A stretch of 64,000 nt of DNA, taken from contig NZ_BMTT01000002.1 of the NCBI RefSeq assembly GCF_014649815.1, forward strand, positions 744,001 through 808,000. Direction: 5' to 3'. The notes beneath the pieces are model-generated. The model was not told the DNA's origin and searched no databases. It saw nothing but the letters and a program-made list of their open reading frames with translations. Source of the DNA: Streptomyces mutabilis. GTDB taxonomy: Bacteria; Actinomycetota; Actinomycetes; Streptomycetales; Streptomycetaceae. Below, piece after piece: positions 42,968 through 52,564 of this stretch (position 1 is its first letter; the number at the start of each line of letters is the position of its first letter). The translations under genes were made by a program, and so were the position numbers.

Positions 42968-44035
42968 GTGAGACATGTCATCGCCCTCGACGTGGGCGGC
43001 ACCGGGATGAAGGCCGCCCTGGCGGGGCCGGGCGGTGAGCTTCTGCACCAGGCACGCCGGGCCACCGGCCGCGACCGCGGGCCCGAGGCGGTCGTCGCGG
43101 GCATCCTGGACTTCGCGGCCGAGCTGCGCGCCCTGGGCGCCGACCGCTTCGGCGAGCCCGCCGTCGCGGCGGGTGTGGCCGTCCCCGGCATCATCGACCA
43201 GGAGCACGGCACCGCCGTCTACGCGGCCAACCTCGGCTGGCGCGACGTACCGCTGCGGGCGCTGCTCGGCGACCGGCTCGGCGGCATCCCGGTCGCCCTC
43301 GGGCACGATGTGCGCACCGGCGGGCTCGCCGAGGGCCGGATCGGGGCCGGGCGGGGCGCCGACCGGTTCCTCTTCGTCCCGCTGGGCACCGGCATCGCGG
43401 GCGCCATCGGCGTCGAGGGCCGGGTCGAGTCGGGCGCCCACGGGTTCGCGGGCGAGATCGGCCACGTCGTCGTGCGCCCCGGCGGCATCCCGTGCCCGTG
43501 CGGGCAGCGCGGCTGCCTGGAGCGGTTCGCGTCGGCGTCGGCGGTCAGCCAGGCATGGGCCGAGGCGTGCGGCGACCCGGCCGCGGACGCCGCCGACTGC
43601 GCCGAGGCCGTCGAGTCGGGGGACGCGCGGGCACTGGCCGTGTGGCAGGACGCCGTGGACGCGCTCGCCGACGGGCTGGTCACCGCGCTCACTCTGCTGG
43701 ACCCGCGCGTCCTGATCATCGGTGGCGGCCTGGCCGAGGCCGGGGAAACCTTGTTCTCACCGCTGCGGGACGCCGTCCGGCGGCGCGTCACCTTCCAGAA
43801 GCTGCCGGAAATCGTTCCCGCGGCGCTGGGGGACACCGCCGGCTGCCTGGGTGCCGGGCTCATGGCCTGGGACCTGCTCGGCACCGGCCCGCACGGTAGC
43901 GAAACGGTCGGTCCGGAACCGGTCGGTCCCGCCCCCACCGCGCCCGACCGGGCCGGCACCGACCCCGCTGGCGCCACCACCGGCGCCGCCGGCACCACTA
44001 CTACGACCGCGACTTCCCCGGAGGTAACCACCTGA
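42968..44035 (+). CDS. nagK: ROK-family N-acetylglucosamine kinase
   Basis: 355 residues from GTG 42968. ROK kinase: ALDVGGTGMKAALAG phosphate loop, LGHDVRTGGLAEGRIGAGRG, LFVPLGTGIAGAI and the zinc-binding CPCGQRGCLERFAS. The last 45 residues are a Pro/Ala/Thr-rich tail, unusual for the family. Phosphorylates GlcNAc to GlcNAc-6-phosphate. Stop and the nagA start overlap (TGATG), so the two are coupled. Under putative DasR control. Confidence 0.9.
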   Translation: MRHVIALDVGGTGMKAALAGPGGELLHQARRATGRDRGPEAVVAGILDFAAELRALGADRFGEPAVAAGVAVPGIIDQEHGTAVYAANLGWRDVPLRALLGDRLGGIPVALGHDVRTGGLAEGRIGAGRGADRFLFVPLGTGIAGAIGVEGRVESGAHGFAGEIGHVVVRPGGIPCPCGQRGCLERFASASAVSQAWAEACGDPAADAADCAEAVESGDARALAVWQDAVDALADGLVTALTLLDPRVLIIGGGLAEAGETLFSPLRDAVRRRVTFQKLPEIVPAALGDTAGCLGAGLMAWDLLGTGPHGSETVGPEPVGPAPTAPDRAGTDPAGATTGAAGTTTTTATSPEVTT

Positions 44036-45180
44036 TGGCCCCAAGCAAGGTTCTCGCCGGTGCCCGGGTGGTACTGCCCACCGGGACCGTGGACGACGGC
44101 CGCGTGATCGTCGACGGCACGCGGATCGCGGACACGGCGCCCCCCGGGGCGGACGTCGTCGACGTGTCGGGCCACTGGGTGGTCCCCGGCTTCGTCGACA
44201 TCCACAACCACGGCGGCGGCGGCGCCTCCTTCACCGGCGGCACCGCCGAGGACGTCCTCCAGGGCGTCGAGACCCACCGCCGGCACGGCACCACCACGGT
44301 GGTCGCCTCCGCCGTCACCGGCGACCTGGACTTCCTCGCCCGGCAGGCCGGGATGCTCGCCGAGCTGGCCCAGCAGGGCGACATCGCCGGCGTCCACTTC
44401 GAGGGGCCGTTCATCTCCCCGTGCCGCAAGGGCGCCCACGACGAGCAGCTGCTGCGCGACCCGGACCCGGCCGAGGTCCGCAAGCTGGTCGACGCCACGC
44501 ACGGCCACGCGAGGATGATGACGCTCGCCACCGAGCTGCCGGGCGGCCTGGACTCCGTACGGCTGCTCACGGAGCACGGCGTGATCGCGGCCGTCGGTCA
44601 CACGGACGCGACGTACGAGCAGACCCTCCAGGCCATCGACGCGGGCGCGACCGTCGCCACGCACCTGTTCAACGCGATGCCGCCGCTCGGCCACCGCGCC
44701 CCGGGGCCGATCACGGCGCTCCTGGAGGACGAGCGGATCACCGTCGAGCTGATCAACGACGGCACGCACCTGCACCCGGCCGCGCTCCGGCTGGCCTTCC
44801 ACCACGCGGGCGCCGCCCGGGTCGCCTTCATCACCGACGCGATGGACGCGGCCGGTTTCGGCGACGGGCGCTACCTGCTCGGCCCGATGGAGGTCGAGGT
44901 CGCGGACGGGGTGGCCCGGCTGGTGGAGGGCGGCTCGATCGCGGGCTCGACGCTCACCCTGGACCGCGCCTTCAAGCGGGCGGTGACGGTGGACGGCCTG
45001 CCCGTCGGGGACGTCGTCGCGGCGATCTCCGCCAACCCGGCGCGGCTGCTCGGCCTGGACGACCGGATCGGTTCCCTGGAGCCCGGCAAGGACGCCGACC
45101 TGGTGGTCCTGGACGACGCGTTCGACCTGGTGGGCGTCATGCGTCGGGGCGAATGGGTGGTCGCTCCGCAACTGGGCTGA
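44035..45180 (+). CDS. nagA: N-acetylglucosamine-6-phosphate deacetylase
   Basis: 381 residues. Amidohydrolase with the metal motif VDIHNHGGGG (His57 and His59), FEGPFISPCRKGAHD, the metal histidines in VGHTDATYEQT and THLFNAMPPLGHRAPG and the catalytic aspartate in FITDAMDAAG. Removes acetyl from GlcNAc-6-phosphate, yielding GlcN-6-P, the ligand that relieves DasR. Can also use the GlcNAc-6-P from MurQ. Coupled to nagK by TGATG. Confidence 0.96.
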   Translation: MAPSKVLAGARVVLPTGTVDDGRVIVDGTRIADTAPPGADVVDVSGHWVVPGFVDIHNHGGGGASFTGGTAEDVLQGVETHRRHGTTTVVASAVTGDLDFLARQAGMLAELAQQGDIAGVHFEGPFISPCRKGAHDEQLLRDPDPAEVRKLVDATHGHARMMTLATELPGGLDSVRLLTEHGVIAAVGHTDATYEQTLQAIDAGATVATHLFNAMPPLGHRAPGPITALLEDERITVELINDGTHLHPAALRLAFHHAGAARVAFITDAMDAAGFGDGRYLLGPMEVEVADGVARLVEGGSIAGSTLTLDRAFKRAVTVDGLPVGDVVAAISANPARLLGLDDRIGSLEPGKDADLVVLDDAFDLVGVMRRGEWVVAPQLG

Positions 45181-45323
45181 TCCGTCCCGGAGTCCTCCCG
45201 GGGCCGGTCCACGACGGCCGCTGCGGGGACTGGGCCGACCGGCGCGCTTTTGGCATGATCGTGTCGTGGAGCACAGCTCCATGGGCACACGCCAGCCGCA
45301 GACGATCGGGGGAGGTCGGCACG

Positions 45324-46256
45324 GTGATCCTCACCGTCACACTCAACACCGCGCTCGACATCACCTACCGCGTCCAGGGCCTGCGGCCCCACGCCTCCCA
45401 CCGGGTGTCCGAGGTGACCGAGCGCCCCGGCGGCAAGGGCCTGAACGTGGCCCGGGTGCTGGCGGCCCTCGGACACGAGGTGACCGTCACCGGCTTCGCG
45501 GGCGGCGTCACCGGGGACGTCGTGCGCGCGGGGCTCACCGGCGTGCCCGGGGTGGCGGACGCGCTGGTGCCGGTCGCGGGGACGACGCGGCGCACCGTCG
45601 CCGTCGTGGACGAGCTCACCGGCGAGACCACCCAGCTGAACGAACCGGGCCCGGTGGTGGCACCCGCCGAGTGGAACGCCTTCCAGGAGGCGTACGAGGA
45701 TCTCCTCGACGGCGCCTCGGCCGTCGCCCTGTGCGGGAGCCTGCCCCCGGGCGTCCCGGTGGGCGCGTACGCCGGGCTGGTGCGCGCCGCCCGGACGGCG
45801 GGCGTGCCGGTGCTGCTGGACACCAGCGGCGAGCCGCTGCGCCGGGGGGTCGCCGCCCGGCCCGATCTGATCAAGCCGAACGCCGACGAGCTGGCCGAGC
45901 TGACCGGCTCGCACGAGCCGCTGCGGGCCTCCCAGGCGGCCCGGCGCCGCGGCGCCCGCTCGGTGGTCGCCTCCCTGGGGGCCGCGGGGCTGCTCGCGGA
46001 GACCCCGGAGGGGCGCTGGCGCGCGGCCCCGCCCGCCCATGTCCACGGCAATCCGACCGGCGCCGGCGACTCGGCGGTCGCGGGGCTGCTCTCCGGCCTG
46101 GTGGAGCACCTGCCCTGGCCGGACCGGCTGGCCCGCGCGGTCGCCCTGTCGGCGGCGACGGTGCTGGCGCCGGTGGCGGGCGAGTTCGACCGGGAGGCGT
46201 ACGAGGAACTGCTGGGCCGCGGGGTCGCGGTGACGGCGGAGGCGGGCGCGGCCTGA
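45324..46256 (+). CDS. PfkB-family 1-phosphofructokinase-like sugar kinase
   Basis: 310 residues from GTG 45324 after GGGGGAGG. Signatures: VTLNTALDITYRV and RPGGKGLNVARVLAALGHEV (substrate loop), ALCGSLPPGVPVGAYAGL and the ATP-binding GNPTGAGDSAVAGLLSGL with the catalytic aspartate. The LNTALD start is the 1-phosphofructokinase/tagatose-6-phosphate kinase subgroup. Downstream of nagA by 143 bases, so it may join the amino-sugar pathway, but the substrate is uncertain. Confidence 0.88.
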   Translation: MILTVTLNTALDITYRVQGLRPHASHRVSEVTERPGGKGLNVARVLAALGHEVTVTGFAGGVTGDVVRAGLTGVPGVADALVPVAGTTRRTVAVVDELTGETTQLNEPGPVVAPAEWNAFQEAYEDLLDGASAVALCGSLPPGVPVGAYAGLVRAARTAGVPVLLDTSGEPLRRGVAARPDLIKPNADELAELTGSHEPLRASQAARRRGARSVVASLGAAGLLAETPEGRWRAAPPAHVHGNPTGAGDSAVAGLLSGLVEHLPWPDRLARAVALSAATVLAPVAGEFDREAYEELLGRGVAVTAEAGAA

Positions 46257-46360
46257 GGCGCCGGGGGCCGTGCCGCCCGCCGGGCGCGCCGTGGTCCCGG
46301 CTCACCGGGCCCGACCAGCCGGCCCTCGTTCCGGACCGGCCCTGTCCCTCGGCCCGGCGC

Positions 46361-47326
46361 CTAGTTTTTGACCTGGCCCTTCTTCAGGGAGAACTGGTCC
46401 AGCAGGACGTTGCACTTGTCGCCGTCCGCGCAGGACAGCGTGATCGTGTTGGTGCCCTTGTTCAGGGTGGGCCAGGCGTAGGTGGTGGTCCAGCCCTTGG
46501 CGAAGTCGCCGTCCTTGGCGCCGGTGAAGTTGCCCATGTTCAGCTTGCTGCCGAACTCCTTGCCGTTGACCGTCAGGGTCATCGACTGGTCCTCGCCGGC
46601 CGCGCTGTAGCCGGCGAAGAGGGTGTAGAGGCCGTCCTCGGGGATGCCGTCCACGGTCCAGGTGACCGAGGCGCCGGGCTGGTTGAGATTGGCCACGTAG
46701 ACGCCGCCGTCCGACCGGGCGCCCTCGATCTCCGAGGCCGTGGCCACTCCGGGCGACAGCTTGAGCGACTTCGCGTCGGCCGCCGGGAGCTCGGCCTCCG
46801 GCTCGGCGCCGTCGCCGGCCGAGGGGCTGGGATCGGTGGACTGCGACTGGGTGGGAGCGGTGGTGCCACCGGCCTCGTCGCCGCCCTTGTCGTCCTCCGA
46901 GCTGCTGCTCGTCATGGCGACGGCGATACCGACGACCACCGCGGCGACGACCGCGACCGCGCCGATCAGCAGGCCCTTGGTGTTGGGCCCGCGGCGCCCG
47001 CCGCCGCCCGCACCGCGGCCCGGCTGCTGCGGGCCGTTCGGGGCGCCGCCGCCGGGGAGCGTCTCCGGCGCTGCGTAGTGCGCGCTGGGCTGCCCGTAGG
47101 CGCCCTGCTGCGGGGCGGCCTGGCCGTAGGGGGCGGTCGGGGCCGCCTGGCCCTGCGCCGCGCCGCCGTACTGCCGTGTGCCGACGGGACGCACCCGGTT
47201 GACGGAGTTGGGGTAGCCGTAGCCACCGGACGGCGGCTGGGCCCCGTTGGCCTGCCCGTCGGCGTAGAGGTAGCCGAAGGGGTCGTCGTCCTCGGGCGTG
47301 CTCGCGCCGTTGTTGCCGGGCGTCAT
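46361..47326 (-). CDS. Membrane-anchored carbohydrate-binding protein (CBM35-like)
   Basis: 321 residues. A disordered Gly/Gln/Tyr/Pro-rich cytoplasmic N-terminus (to about residue 110) is followed by a single span (GLLIGAVAVVAAVVVGIAVAM), a Ser/Thr/Asp linker and a C-terminal beta-sandwich, VYVANLNQPGASVTWTVDGIPEDGLYTLFAGYSAAGE..., WTTTYAWPTLNKGTNTITLSC. The last domain resembles CBM35-type sugar-binding modules, so it may hold wall glycans. No catalytic domain seen. Confidence 0.8.
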   Translation of the reverse strand: MTPGNNGASTPEDDDPFGYLYADGQANGAQPPSGGYGYPNSVNRVRPVGTRQYGGAAQGQAAPTAPYGQAAPQQGAYGQPSAHYAAPETLPGGGAPNGPQQPGRGAGGGGRRGPNTKGLLIGAVAVVAAVVVGIAVAMTSSSSEDDKGGDEAGGTTAPTQSQSTDPSPSAGDGAEPEAELPAADAKSLKLSPGVATASEIEGARSDGGVYVANLNQPGASVTWTVDGIPEDGLYTLFAGYSAAGEDQSMTLTVNGKEFGSKLNMGNFTGAKDGDFAKGWTTTYAWPTLNKGTNTITLSCADGDKCNVLLDQFSLKKGQVKN

Positions 47327-47444
47327 CCCTTGGTCTCCTAACCAGATGCGGTGCGTGTGCGGTATGGGTGTGAGAGGGCGAGCCTACCCGCTCCCACTGA
47401 CCCGAAAGGGTGACTCAGACCGCATCAGCGCTCTGACCTGGTGA

Positions 47445-49112
47445 TCATCCAGCTCGGCGGTGCTGTTTGGGACGAGATCGTTTCTCGACGTACATCCGTT
47501 CGTCAGCTGACTTCAGCACCTCGTCCGCCGTCATGCCGCAGTGGGCCCAACCGATGCCGAAGCTGGCACCCACGCGGACGGCCCGCCCCTCGGCGCGGAT
47601 CGGCTGGATGATCTCGTTTCGCAGGCGTACGGCGAGGTCCTGGGCGTCGGCCCGGCCGAGTCCGTTGGCGAGGATCACGAACTCGTCGCCGCCGAGCCGG
47701 GCGACCGTGTCGCCGTCGCGCACGCCCCCGCTGAGCCGGCGGGCGACCTCGATGAGCACGGCGTCGCCGGCGTTGTGCCCGAACCGGTCGTTGATCGACT
47801 TGAAGCCGTCCAGGTCGCAGAAGAGGACCGCGAGCCCCTTCGTGCCGTCGTCGCGGCCGTCCTCGGGGGCCACGGCGTGCACATGGTGGTCGTAGGCGCC
47901 GTACGGCTCGGCGGTCGCCACCCCGAAGTCGAAGGTGTGGCCGCCGGTGTCGAAGACGGCGGAGTCCCCGTAGGCGGCGTCCATCGCGTCCACCACGCCC
48001 GCGTGGGGCGACTGCGGGCGCCGGCACAGCCGGGCGGCGAGGCGGGAGCGCAGCTCGGCGCTGTTGGGCAGTCCGGTGAGGGAGTCGTGGGAGGCGCGGT
48101 GGGCGAGCTGGAGCTCGCGGCGCTTGCGTTCCTCTATGTCCTCGACGTGGGTGAGCAGGAAGCGCGGCCCGTCGGCGGCGTCGGCGACGACGCTGTTGCG
48201 CAGGGAGACCCATACGTACGTCCCGTCGCGGCGGCCCAGGCGCAACTCGGCCCGGCCGCCCTCGGCGGAGGTGCGCAGCAGGGTGCCGATGTCCTCGGGG
48301 TGCACGAGGTCGGAGAAGGCGTAGCGGCGCATCGCGGACGCGGGTCGGCCCAGGAGGCGGCAGAGGGCGTCGTTGGTGCGCAGGATGCGGCCGTGCTGGT
48401 CGCCGCCCATCTCGGCGATGGCCATGCCCGAGGGGGCGTACTCGAAGGCCTGGCGGAAGCTCTCCTCGCTGGCCCTGAGCGCCTGCTGGTCGCGCTCGAG
48501 GCGGACCAGGGCGCGCTGCATGTTGGAGCGGAGCCGGGCGTTGCTGATCGCGATGGCGGCCTGGAACGCGTACATCTGCAGAGCCTCGCGGCCCCAGGCG
48601 CCGGGGCGGCGACCGTTGCGCGGCCGGTCCACGGAAAGGACGCCGATCAGCTCGCCGCTGTTGCCGCCGCCCTGCGGACCGGGGGCGTACATCGGGGCGA
48701 AGAGGCGGTCCGAGGGGTGCCACTCGTCCTCGAAGCGGGGCGCGGGCCCGTCGGTGTACCACTGCGGGACGTCGTCGTCGTCGAGGACCCAGCCCTCGGT
48801 GTGGGGTATGAAGATCAGGTCGCCCCACTGCTCGCCCATGTTCAGCCGCCGGTCCCAGGACTCGCGGGAGCCCGCCCGGCCGGTGATGAGGGCCTCGGCG
48901 GCCTGGTTGCCGGAGAAGGCGGCGACGACGAGGTCACCGTCGGGCCGGACCAGGTTGACGCACGCCAGTTCGTACCCGAGGGCCTGGACGACGCCGTCGG
49001 CGACGGCCTGCAGGGTGTCGGCCAGGCTGCGGGCCTTGTTCATGTCGGCCATGACCTGGTGCAGTTGCCGCAGGGACGCAAGACGGACGTAGGGCTCCGA
49101 CTCGGTCTCCAT
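47445..49112 (-). CDS. cdgB: Diguanylate cyclase, CdgB-like (GAF-PAS-GGDEF)
   Basis: 555 residues from ATG 49112. A GAF domain (about 25-200; VADGVVQALGYELACVNLVRPDG) is followed by a PAS domain (about 215-340; EESFRQAFEYAPSGMAIAEMGGDQHGRIL) and a GGDEF domain. The active site is RLGGDEFVILANG (about residue 472-476). The product-inhibition I-site RxxD occurs as RDGD five residues before. No EAL domain, so it makes c-di-GMP rather than degrading it. Resembles S. coelicolor CdgB, a BldD-controlled developmental regulator. Start choice avoids an upstream extension through promoter DNA. Confidence 0.92.
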   Translation of the reverse strand: METESEPYVRLASLRQLHQVMADMNKARSLADTLQAVADGVVQALGYELACVNLVRPDGDLVVAAFSGNQAAEALITGRAGSRESWDRRLNMGEQWGDLIFIPHTEGWVLDDDDVPQWYTDGPAPRFEDEWHPSDRLFAPMYAPGPQGGGNSGELIGVLSVDRPRNGRRPGAWGREALQMYAFQAAIAISNARLRSNMQRALVRLERDQQALRASEESFRQAFEYAPSGMAIAEMGGDQHGRILRTNDALCRLLGRPASAMRRYAFSDLVHPEDIGTLLRTSAEGGRAELRLGRRDGTYVWVSLRNSVVADAADGPRFLLTHVEDIEERKRRELQLAHRASHDSLTGLPNSAELRSRLAARLCRRPQSPHAGVVDAMDAAYGDSAVFDTGGHTFDFGVATAEPYGAYDHHVHAVAPEDGRDDGTKGLAVLFCDLDGFKSINDRFGHNAGDAVLIEVARRLSGGVRDGDTVARLGGDEFVILANGLGRADAQDLAVRLRNEIIQPIRAEGRAVRVGASFGIGWAHCGMTADEVLKSADERMYVEKRSRPKQHRRAG

Positions 49113-49248
49113 GCTCGCCCTCCCCCCGAGACCTCGCAGCGAATCAAGGGTTGCCTCGGCGCCTTTGCTGATGGTGCCCTTCCGGTTCCCCGCCACTGAA
49201 TCACAGCGCGCTGCCCACTCGGTACACAGGGTCAACAATTGCCACCTC

Positions 49249-49266
49249 CTGTGACTCAAGTCACAG
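49249..49266. promoter_or_regulatory. BldD-like palindrome upstream of cdgB
   Basis: CTGTGACTCAAGTCACAG is an 18-base perfect palindrome. The GTGACT...AGTCAC arms fit the BldD target pattern (AGTGA-N-TCACC). It lies 137 bases upstream of the cdgB start, in the region divergent with the flavin reductase. Two AACAATTG words flank it, at about 49234 and 49277. Confidence 0.65.
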
Positions 49267-49433
49267 TGAAAGGTGAACAATTGAGTGAAGTTTCTGCGTT
49301 TTTCCCGTGCGTTTACTGAAAGCAAATTTCGTAGGTATGCGCACGTCTCCTGTCGGCTCGTTCTGTGGTCCTAGGTCCCGGTTCGGCCCGGGGCCCGATG
49401 CGGGGCCGTCGCCCCGGCGATTAGCGTGATGAC

Positions 49434-50033
49434 GTGCCGAACACTCCCTCCCTCACGTCCCCCGCGTCCCCCACGCTCCCGTTGCCGTCGCCCGCCGCCG
49501 GGCATGCTGAGGGGGTGAGCAACGAGGAGTTCCGCGCCGCCATGTCCCGGCTGGCCTCGGGCGTGGTCCTGGTGACCGCGCGTGAGGAGCCGCTGGACCC
49601 CGACGACCCGCAGGCGCCGAGCGGCGAGGACGTCGGGATGACGGCCACCGCCTTCATGTCGGTGTCCCTGGACCCGCCGCTGGTCCTGGTCAGCCTGCGC
49701 GAGGGCTCCCGCATGGACGACCTGCTGGACGAGCAGCCACTGTGGGCGGTCTCGGTGCTGTCCGAGAGCCAGCGGCACATCGCCGGCCGCTTCGCGATGA
49801 AGGGCCGCGTCAGCGACCGGCTCCTCTTCGCGGACATCCCCTACCTGCGGGGCGAGGCGACCGACGCGCCCCTGGTGGGCGGGGCGCTGGCCACCCTGGA
49901 GTGCCGCACCGAGCAGCGCGTGTCCGCCGGGGACCACACCCTGGTGATCGGCCGCGTGCTGACCGCCTCGCTGCCGAGCGCGGACGGAGGGCCACTGGCG
50001 TACTTCCGGGGACGGTACCGGCAGTTGGGGTGA
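49434..50033 (+). CDS. Flavin reductase family protein
   Basis: 199 residues from GTG 49434, though a GTG at 49515 (VSNEEFRAAMSRLASG) with a GAGGGG-like site is a good alternative. The fold is the FMN-binding split barrel: FRAAMSRLASGVVLVTA..., GMTATAFMSVSLDPPLVLVSLREGS, LLFADIPYLRG and the end HTLVIGRVL. Provides reduced flavin with NAD(P)H; partner monooxygenase not known. Followed by a frameshifted GNAT gene. Confidence 0.9.
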   Translation: MPNTPSLTSPASPTLPLPSPAAGHAEGVSNEEFRAAMSRLASGVVLVTAREEPLDPDDPQAPSGEDVGMTATAFMSVSLDPPLVLVSLREGSRMDDLLDEQPLWAVSVLSESQRHIAGRFAMKGRVSDRLLFADIPYLRGEATDAPLVGGALATLECRTEQRVSAGDHTLVIGRVLTASLPSADGGPLAYFRGRYRQLG

Positions 50034-50080
50034 GCGGTGATCGCTCGCCGGTCCCGGCGGCGCCCGCCTGGGGTGCGCGC

Positions 50081-50553
50081 ATGACGACCGGCACAGGGCT
50101 CCGCCTCGAAGAGATCACTCCCGCGAACTTCGAGGCCGCCCTCGGCATCCGGGTGCGCCCCGACCAGGAATTCGCCGTCGAACCGGTGGTGAAGTCCCTC
50201 GCCGAGGCCTCTTTCCATCCCGGCGTCGCCTGGCCCCGCCTGATCCTCGACGGCGACCGTCCCGTCGGCTTCCTCATGGCCTTCTTCGACATCGACTGGT
50301 ACGAGGACGGCAGCGTGCGGCGCTCCGGGCTGTGGTGGCTGAACATCACGGCCGGGGAGCAGGGCGGGGCTACGGGCGCTTCGCGGTGGAGTCGGTGGCC
50401 CAGGAGGTCCGTCGGCGCGGCGGCGAGGAGTGCTACGTGACGTGGCACCGGGGGTCGTCCGGTCCCGAGGGCTTCTACCTGGGGATGGGCTTCCGGCCCG
50501 ACGGGGAGACCAGCGAGGGGGAGGTCGTGGGCGTGCTGAGGCTGGGGCGGTGA
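50081..50553 (+). pseudogene. GNAT acetyltransferase, frameshifted
   Basis: From ATG 50081 the frame reads MTTGTGLRLEEITPANFEAA... and SVRRSGLWWLNITAGEQG, then turns to noise at about 50366. The expected end, GRGYGRFAVESVAQEVRRRGGEECYVTWHRG... ending RLGR at 50553, lies in another frame. One lost base in the run AGGGCGGGG explains it. Either a fresh inactivation or an assembly error, as the rest of the gene is intact. Confidence 0.85.
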
Positions 50554-50589
50554 CCGCCGAGGACTGGCTGGGCGCAGTCCGCGAACCAG

Positions 50590-51018
50590 CTAGTCCCAGT
50601 TCTTCGGGGAGCGTCCCCGCTTGGTCTCCGAGCGCTGCTTCTTCTCCCTCAGCCGGCGTTCGTTGATGCCGCGCGGTATGCGGGTGGGTCTGCGGGGCTT
50701 GGGCGGGGGCGCGGTGGCCTCGGCGAGCAGCGACGCGAGGCGTACGGCGGCGGCCTCGCGGTTGCGCCACTGGGAGCGGTGCTCGGAGGCACGGACGGTG
50801 ACGACCCCGTCGGTCAGGCGCCCGGCCAGCCGCTCCAGCGCGCGCCGCTTCCACACCTCGGGCAGCGCCTCGGTGCGCGCCAGGTCGAAGCGGAGCTCCA
50901 CGGCCGTGTCCGTGGTGTTGACGTGCTGCCCGCCCGGCCCCGAGGAGCGCGAGAAACGCCAGACGAGCTCGGCCTCGGGCAGGGAGACGGAGCCGCGGAT
51001 GACATGGGGACCGGACAT
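50590..51018 (-). CDS. arfB: Alternative ribosome-rescue factor ArfB
   Basis: 142 residues from ATG 51018. A release-factor-like domain with [20 protein letters not shown] holds the GGQ motif (residues 29-31) that hydrolyses peptidyl-tRNA. A basic C-terminal tail ([29 protein letters not shown]) enters the mRNA channel of stalled ribosomes. Works without a stop codon. Convergent with the GNAT pseudogene. Confidence 0.95.
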   Translation of the reverse strand: MSGPHVIRGSVSLPEAELVWRFSRSSGPGGQHVNTTDTAVELRFDLARTEALPEVWKRRALERLAGRLTDGVVTVRASEHRSQWRNREAAAVRLASLLAEATAPPPKPRRPTRIPRGINERRLREKKQRSETKRGRSPKNWD

Positions 51019-51185
51019 GCCGTCCATGTTCCCGTCCCCGTCCGGTCCACGTCACCCCATTATCCTCGGCCCCGGCCTCGGTAAAGAAAGTAAAGAGAGC
51101 TGGAACCTTGTGGACCCCCCTCGTCGTTCATGGGGGTAGCTGTAGCTTTCTTGCCGTACGTAAACGAGGGAAGGGACTCCCAACA

Positions 51186-51761
51186 ATGGCTGTAAGCCTG
51201 TCCAAGGGTGGCAACGTCTCGCTCACCAAGGAGGCTCCGGGCCTGACCGAAGTCACCGTGGGCCTCGGCTGGGACGTCCGTACCACCACCGGCACCGACT
51301 TCGACCTCGACGCCTCCGCGATCGCGGTCAACACGCAGGGCAAGGTCTACTCCGACGCCCACTTCGTCTTCTTCAACAACAAGCAGACGCCGGACAACAC
51401 CATCGTCCACACCGGTGACAACCGCACCGGTGAGGGCGCCGGCGACGACGAGGCGATCAACGTCAACCTCGCCGCCCTCCCGGCCGACATCGAGAAGATC
51501 GTGTTCCCGGTCTCGATCTACGACGCGGAGAACCGCTCGCAGAACTTCGGCCAGGTGCGCAACGCCTACATCCGCATCGTCAACCAGGCCGGCGGCGCCG
51601 AGATCGCCCGCTACGACCTGTCGGAGGACGCGGCCACCGAGACCGCCATGGTCTTCGGCGAGCTCTACCGCAACGGCGCCGAGTGGAAGTTCCGCGCCGT
51701 CGGCCAGGGCTACGCCTCGGGTCTCGTGGGCATCGCCCAGGACTTCGGCGTGAACGTCTGA
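51186..51761 (+). CDS. terD: TerD family stress protein
   Basis: 191 residues. A TerD fold with calcium-binding segments: [20 protein letters not shown] at the start, [32 protein letters not shown]. Calcium-binding TerD proteins are linked with tellurite resistance and, in Streptomyces, development. It stands alone without other ter genes. A strong promoter region lies upstream and a terminator hairpin follows. Confidence 0.95.
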   Translation: MAVSLSKGGNVSLTKEAPGLTEVTVGLGWDVRTTTGTDFDLDASAIAVNTQGKVYSDAHFVFFNNKQTPDNTIVHTGDNRTGEGAGDDEAINVNLAALPADIEKIVFPVSIYDAENRSQNFGQVRNAYIRIVNQAGGAEIARYDLSEDAATETAMVFGELYRNGAEWKFRAVGQGYASGLVGIAQDFGVNV

Positions 51762-51781
51762 CGTTCGCTCGCGCGTTCCTA

Positions 51782-51817
51782 CGAAGGCTCCCCGGACGTC
51801 CGGCCGGGGGGCCTTCG
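51782..51817. terminator. Hairpin terminator after terD
   Basis: A 14-base-pair stem CGAAGGCTCCCCGG / CCGGGGGGCCTTCG with one G-T pair and an 8-base loop, 20 bases after the terD stop. Confidence 0.85.
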
Positions 51818-51874
51818 GCGTTCCGGGGGCGGGTTCGGCGTTCCGGCAGCGGCCTCGGCGTTCCGGCGGCGGCC

Positions 51875-52534
51875 TCAGGACAGCAGGCGCCGTTCTTTCG
51901 CCACCACATCCGCGCCCGCGCGGGGTGTCGACGCCCAGCTTGTGGTAGAAGCGGCGCAGATGCGTCTTCACCGTCGCCTCGCTGATGAACAGGGCGCGGG
52001 CGATCTCCCGGTTGCCGAGGCCGGTGACGGGCTGGGCCGGGATGTCGCGTTCACGGTCGGTGAGGGAGGGGCGCGGGCTGCGCATGTTGGCCATGACCCG
52101 GCCGGCCACCGGCCCGGACAGCGTCGTGCGGCGGCGGCGTGGATGACGGCGAAGAGCTTTTCGGGGCGCTCGGCCTTCAGCAGGTAGCCGGTCGCGCCGG
52201 CCTCGATGGCGCGGGTGATGTCGGCGTCGGTGTCGTACGTGGTCAGCACCAGGACGTGCGGGACGCGGCCGGAGCCGGTCGCGGGGGTGCTGGTGAGGCG
52301 GTGGGTGGCCTCCACGCCGTCGATGCCGGCGCCGAGCTGAAGGTCCATCAGCACCACGTCCGGCGCCAGCCGCGCCGCGAGGGCCAGGGCCTCCTGGCCG
52401 GTGCCCGCCTCGCCGACCACCTCGATGCCGGGGGCGCTGTCGAGCAGGGCGAGCAGTCCGGCCCGTACGACGGCGTGGTCGTCGCAGACCAGGATGCGGA
52501 CGGGGGCGGGCACGCTGTCCGCCGGAGGGTTCAT
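51875..52534 (-). pseudogene. NarL/SenR-type response regulator, twice frameshifted
   Basis: From ATG 52534 the receiver reads VRILVCDDHAVVRAGLLALL, VVLMDLQLG (phosphorylation Asp) and VLVLTTYDTDADITRAIEAGATGYLLKA, then breaks near 52137. The linker and HTH continue in another frame (TTLSGPVAGRVMANMRSP, TDRERDI, LGNREIARALFISEATVKTHL). A second slip in a CCCC run near 51929 is needed to restore the natural end DTRAGADVVAKERRLLS. Thus both the effector domain and its end are out of frame. Head-to-tail with a broken histidine kinase. Confidence 0.88.
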
Positions 52535-52564
52535 CGTGGGCCTCCTGGGGGTCGGCCGGAGCGG

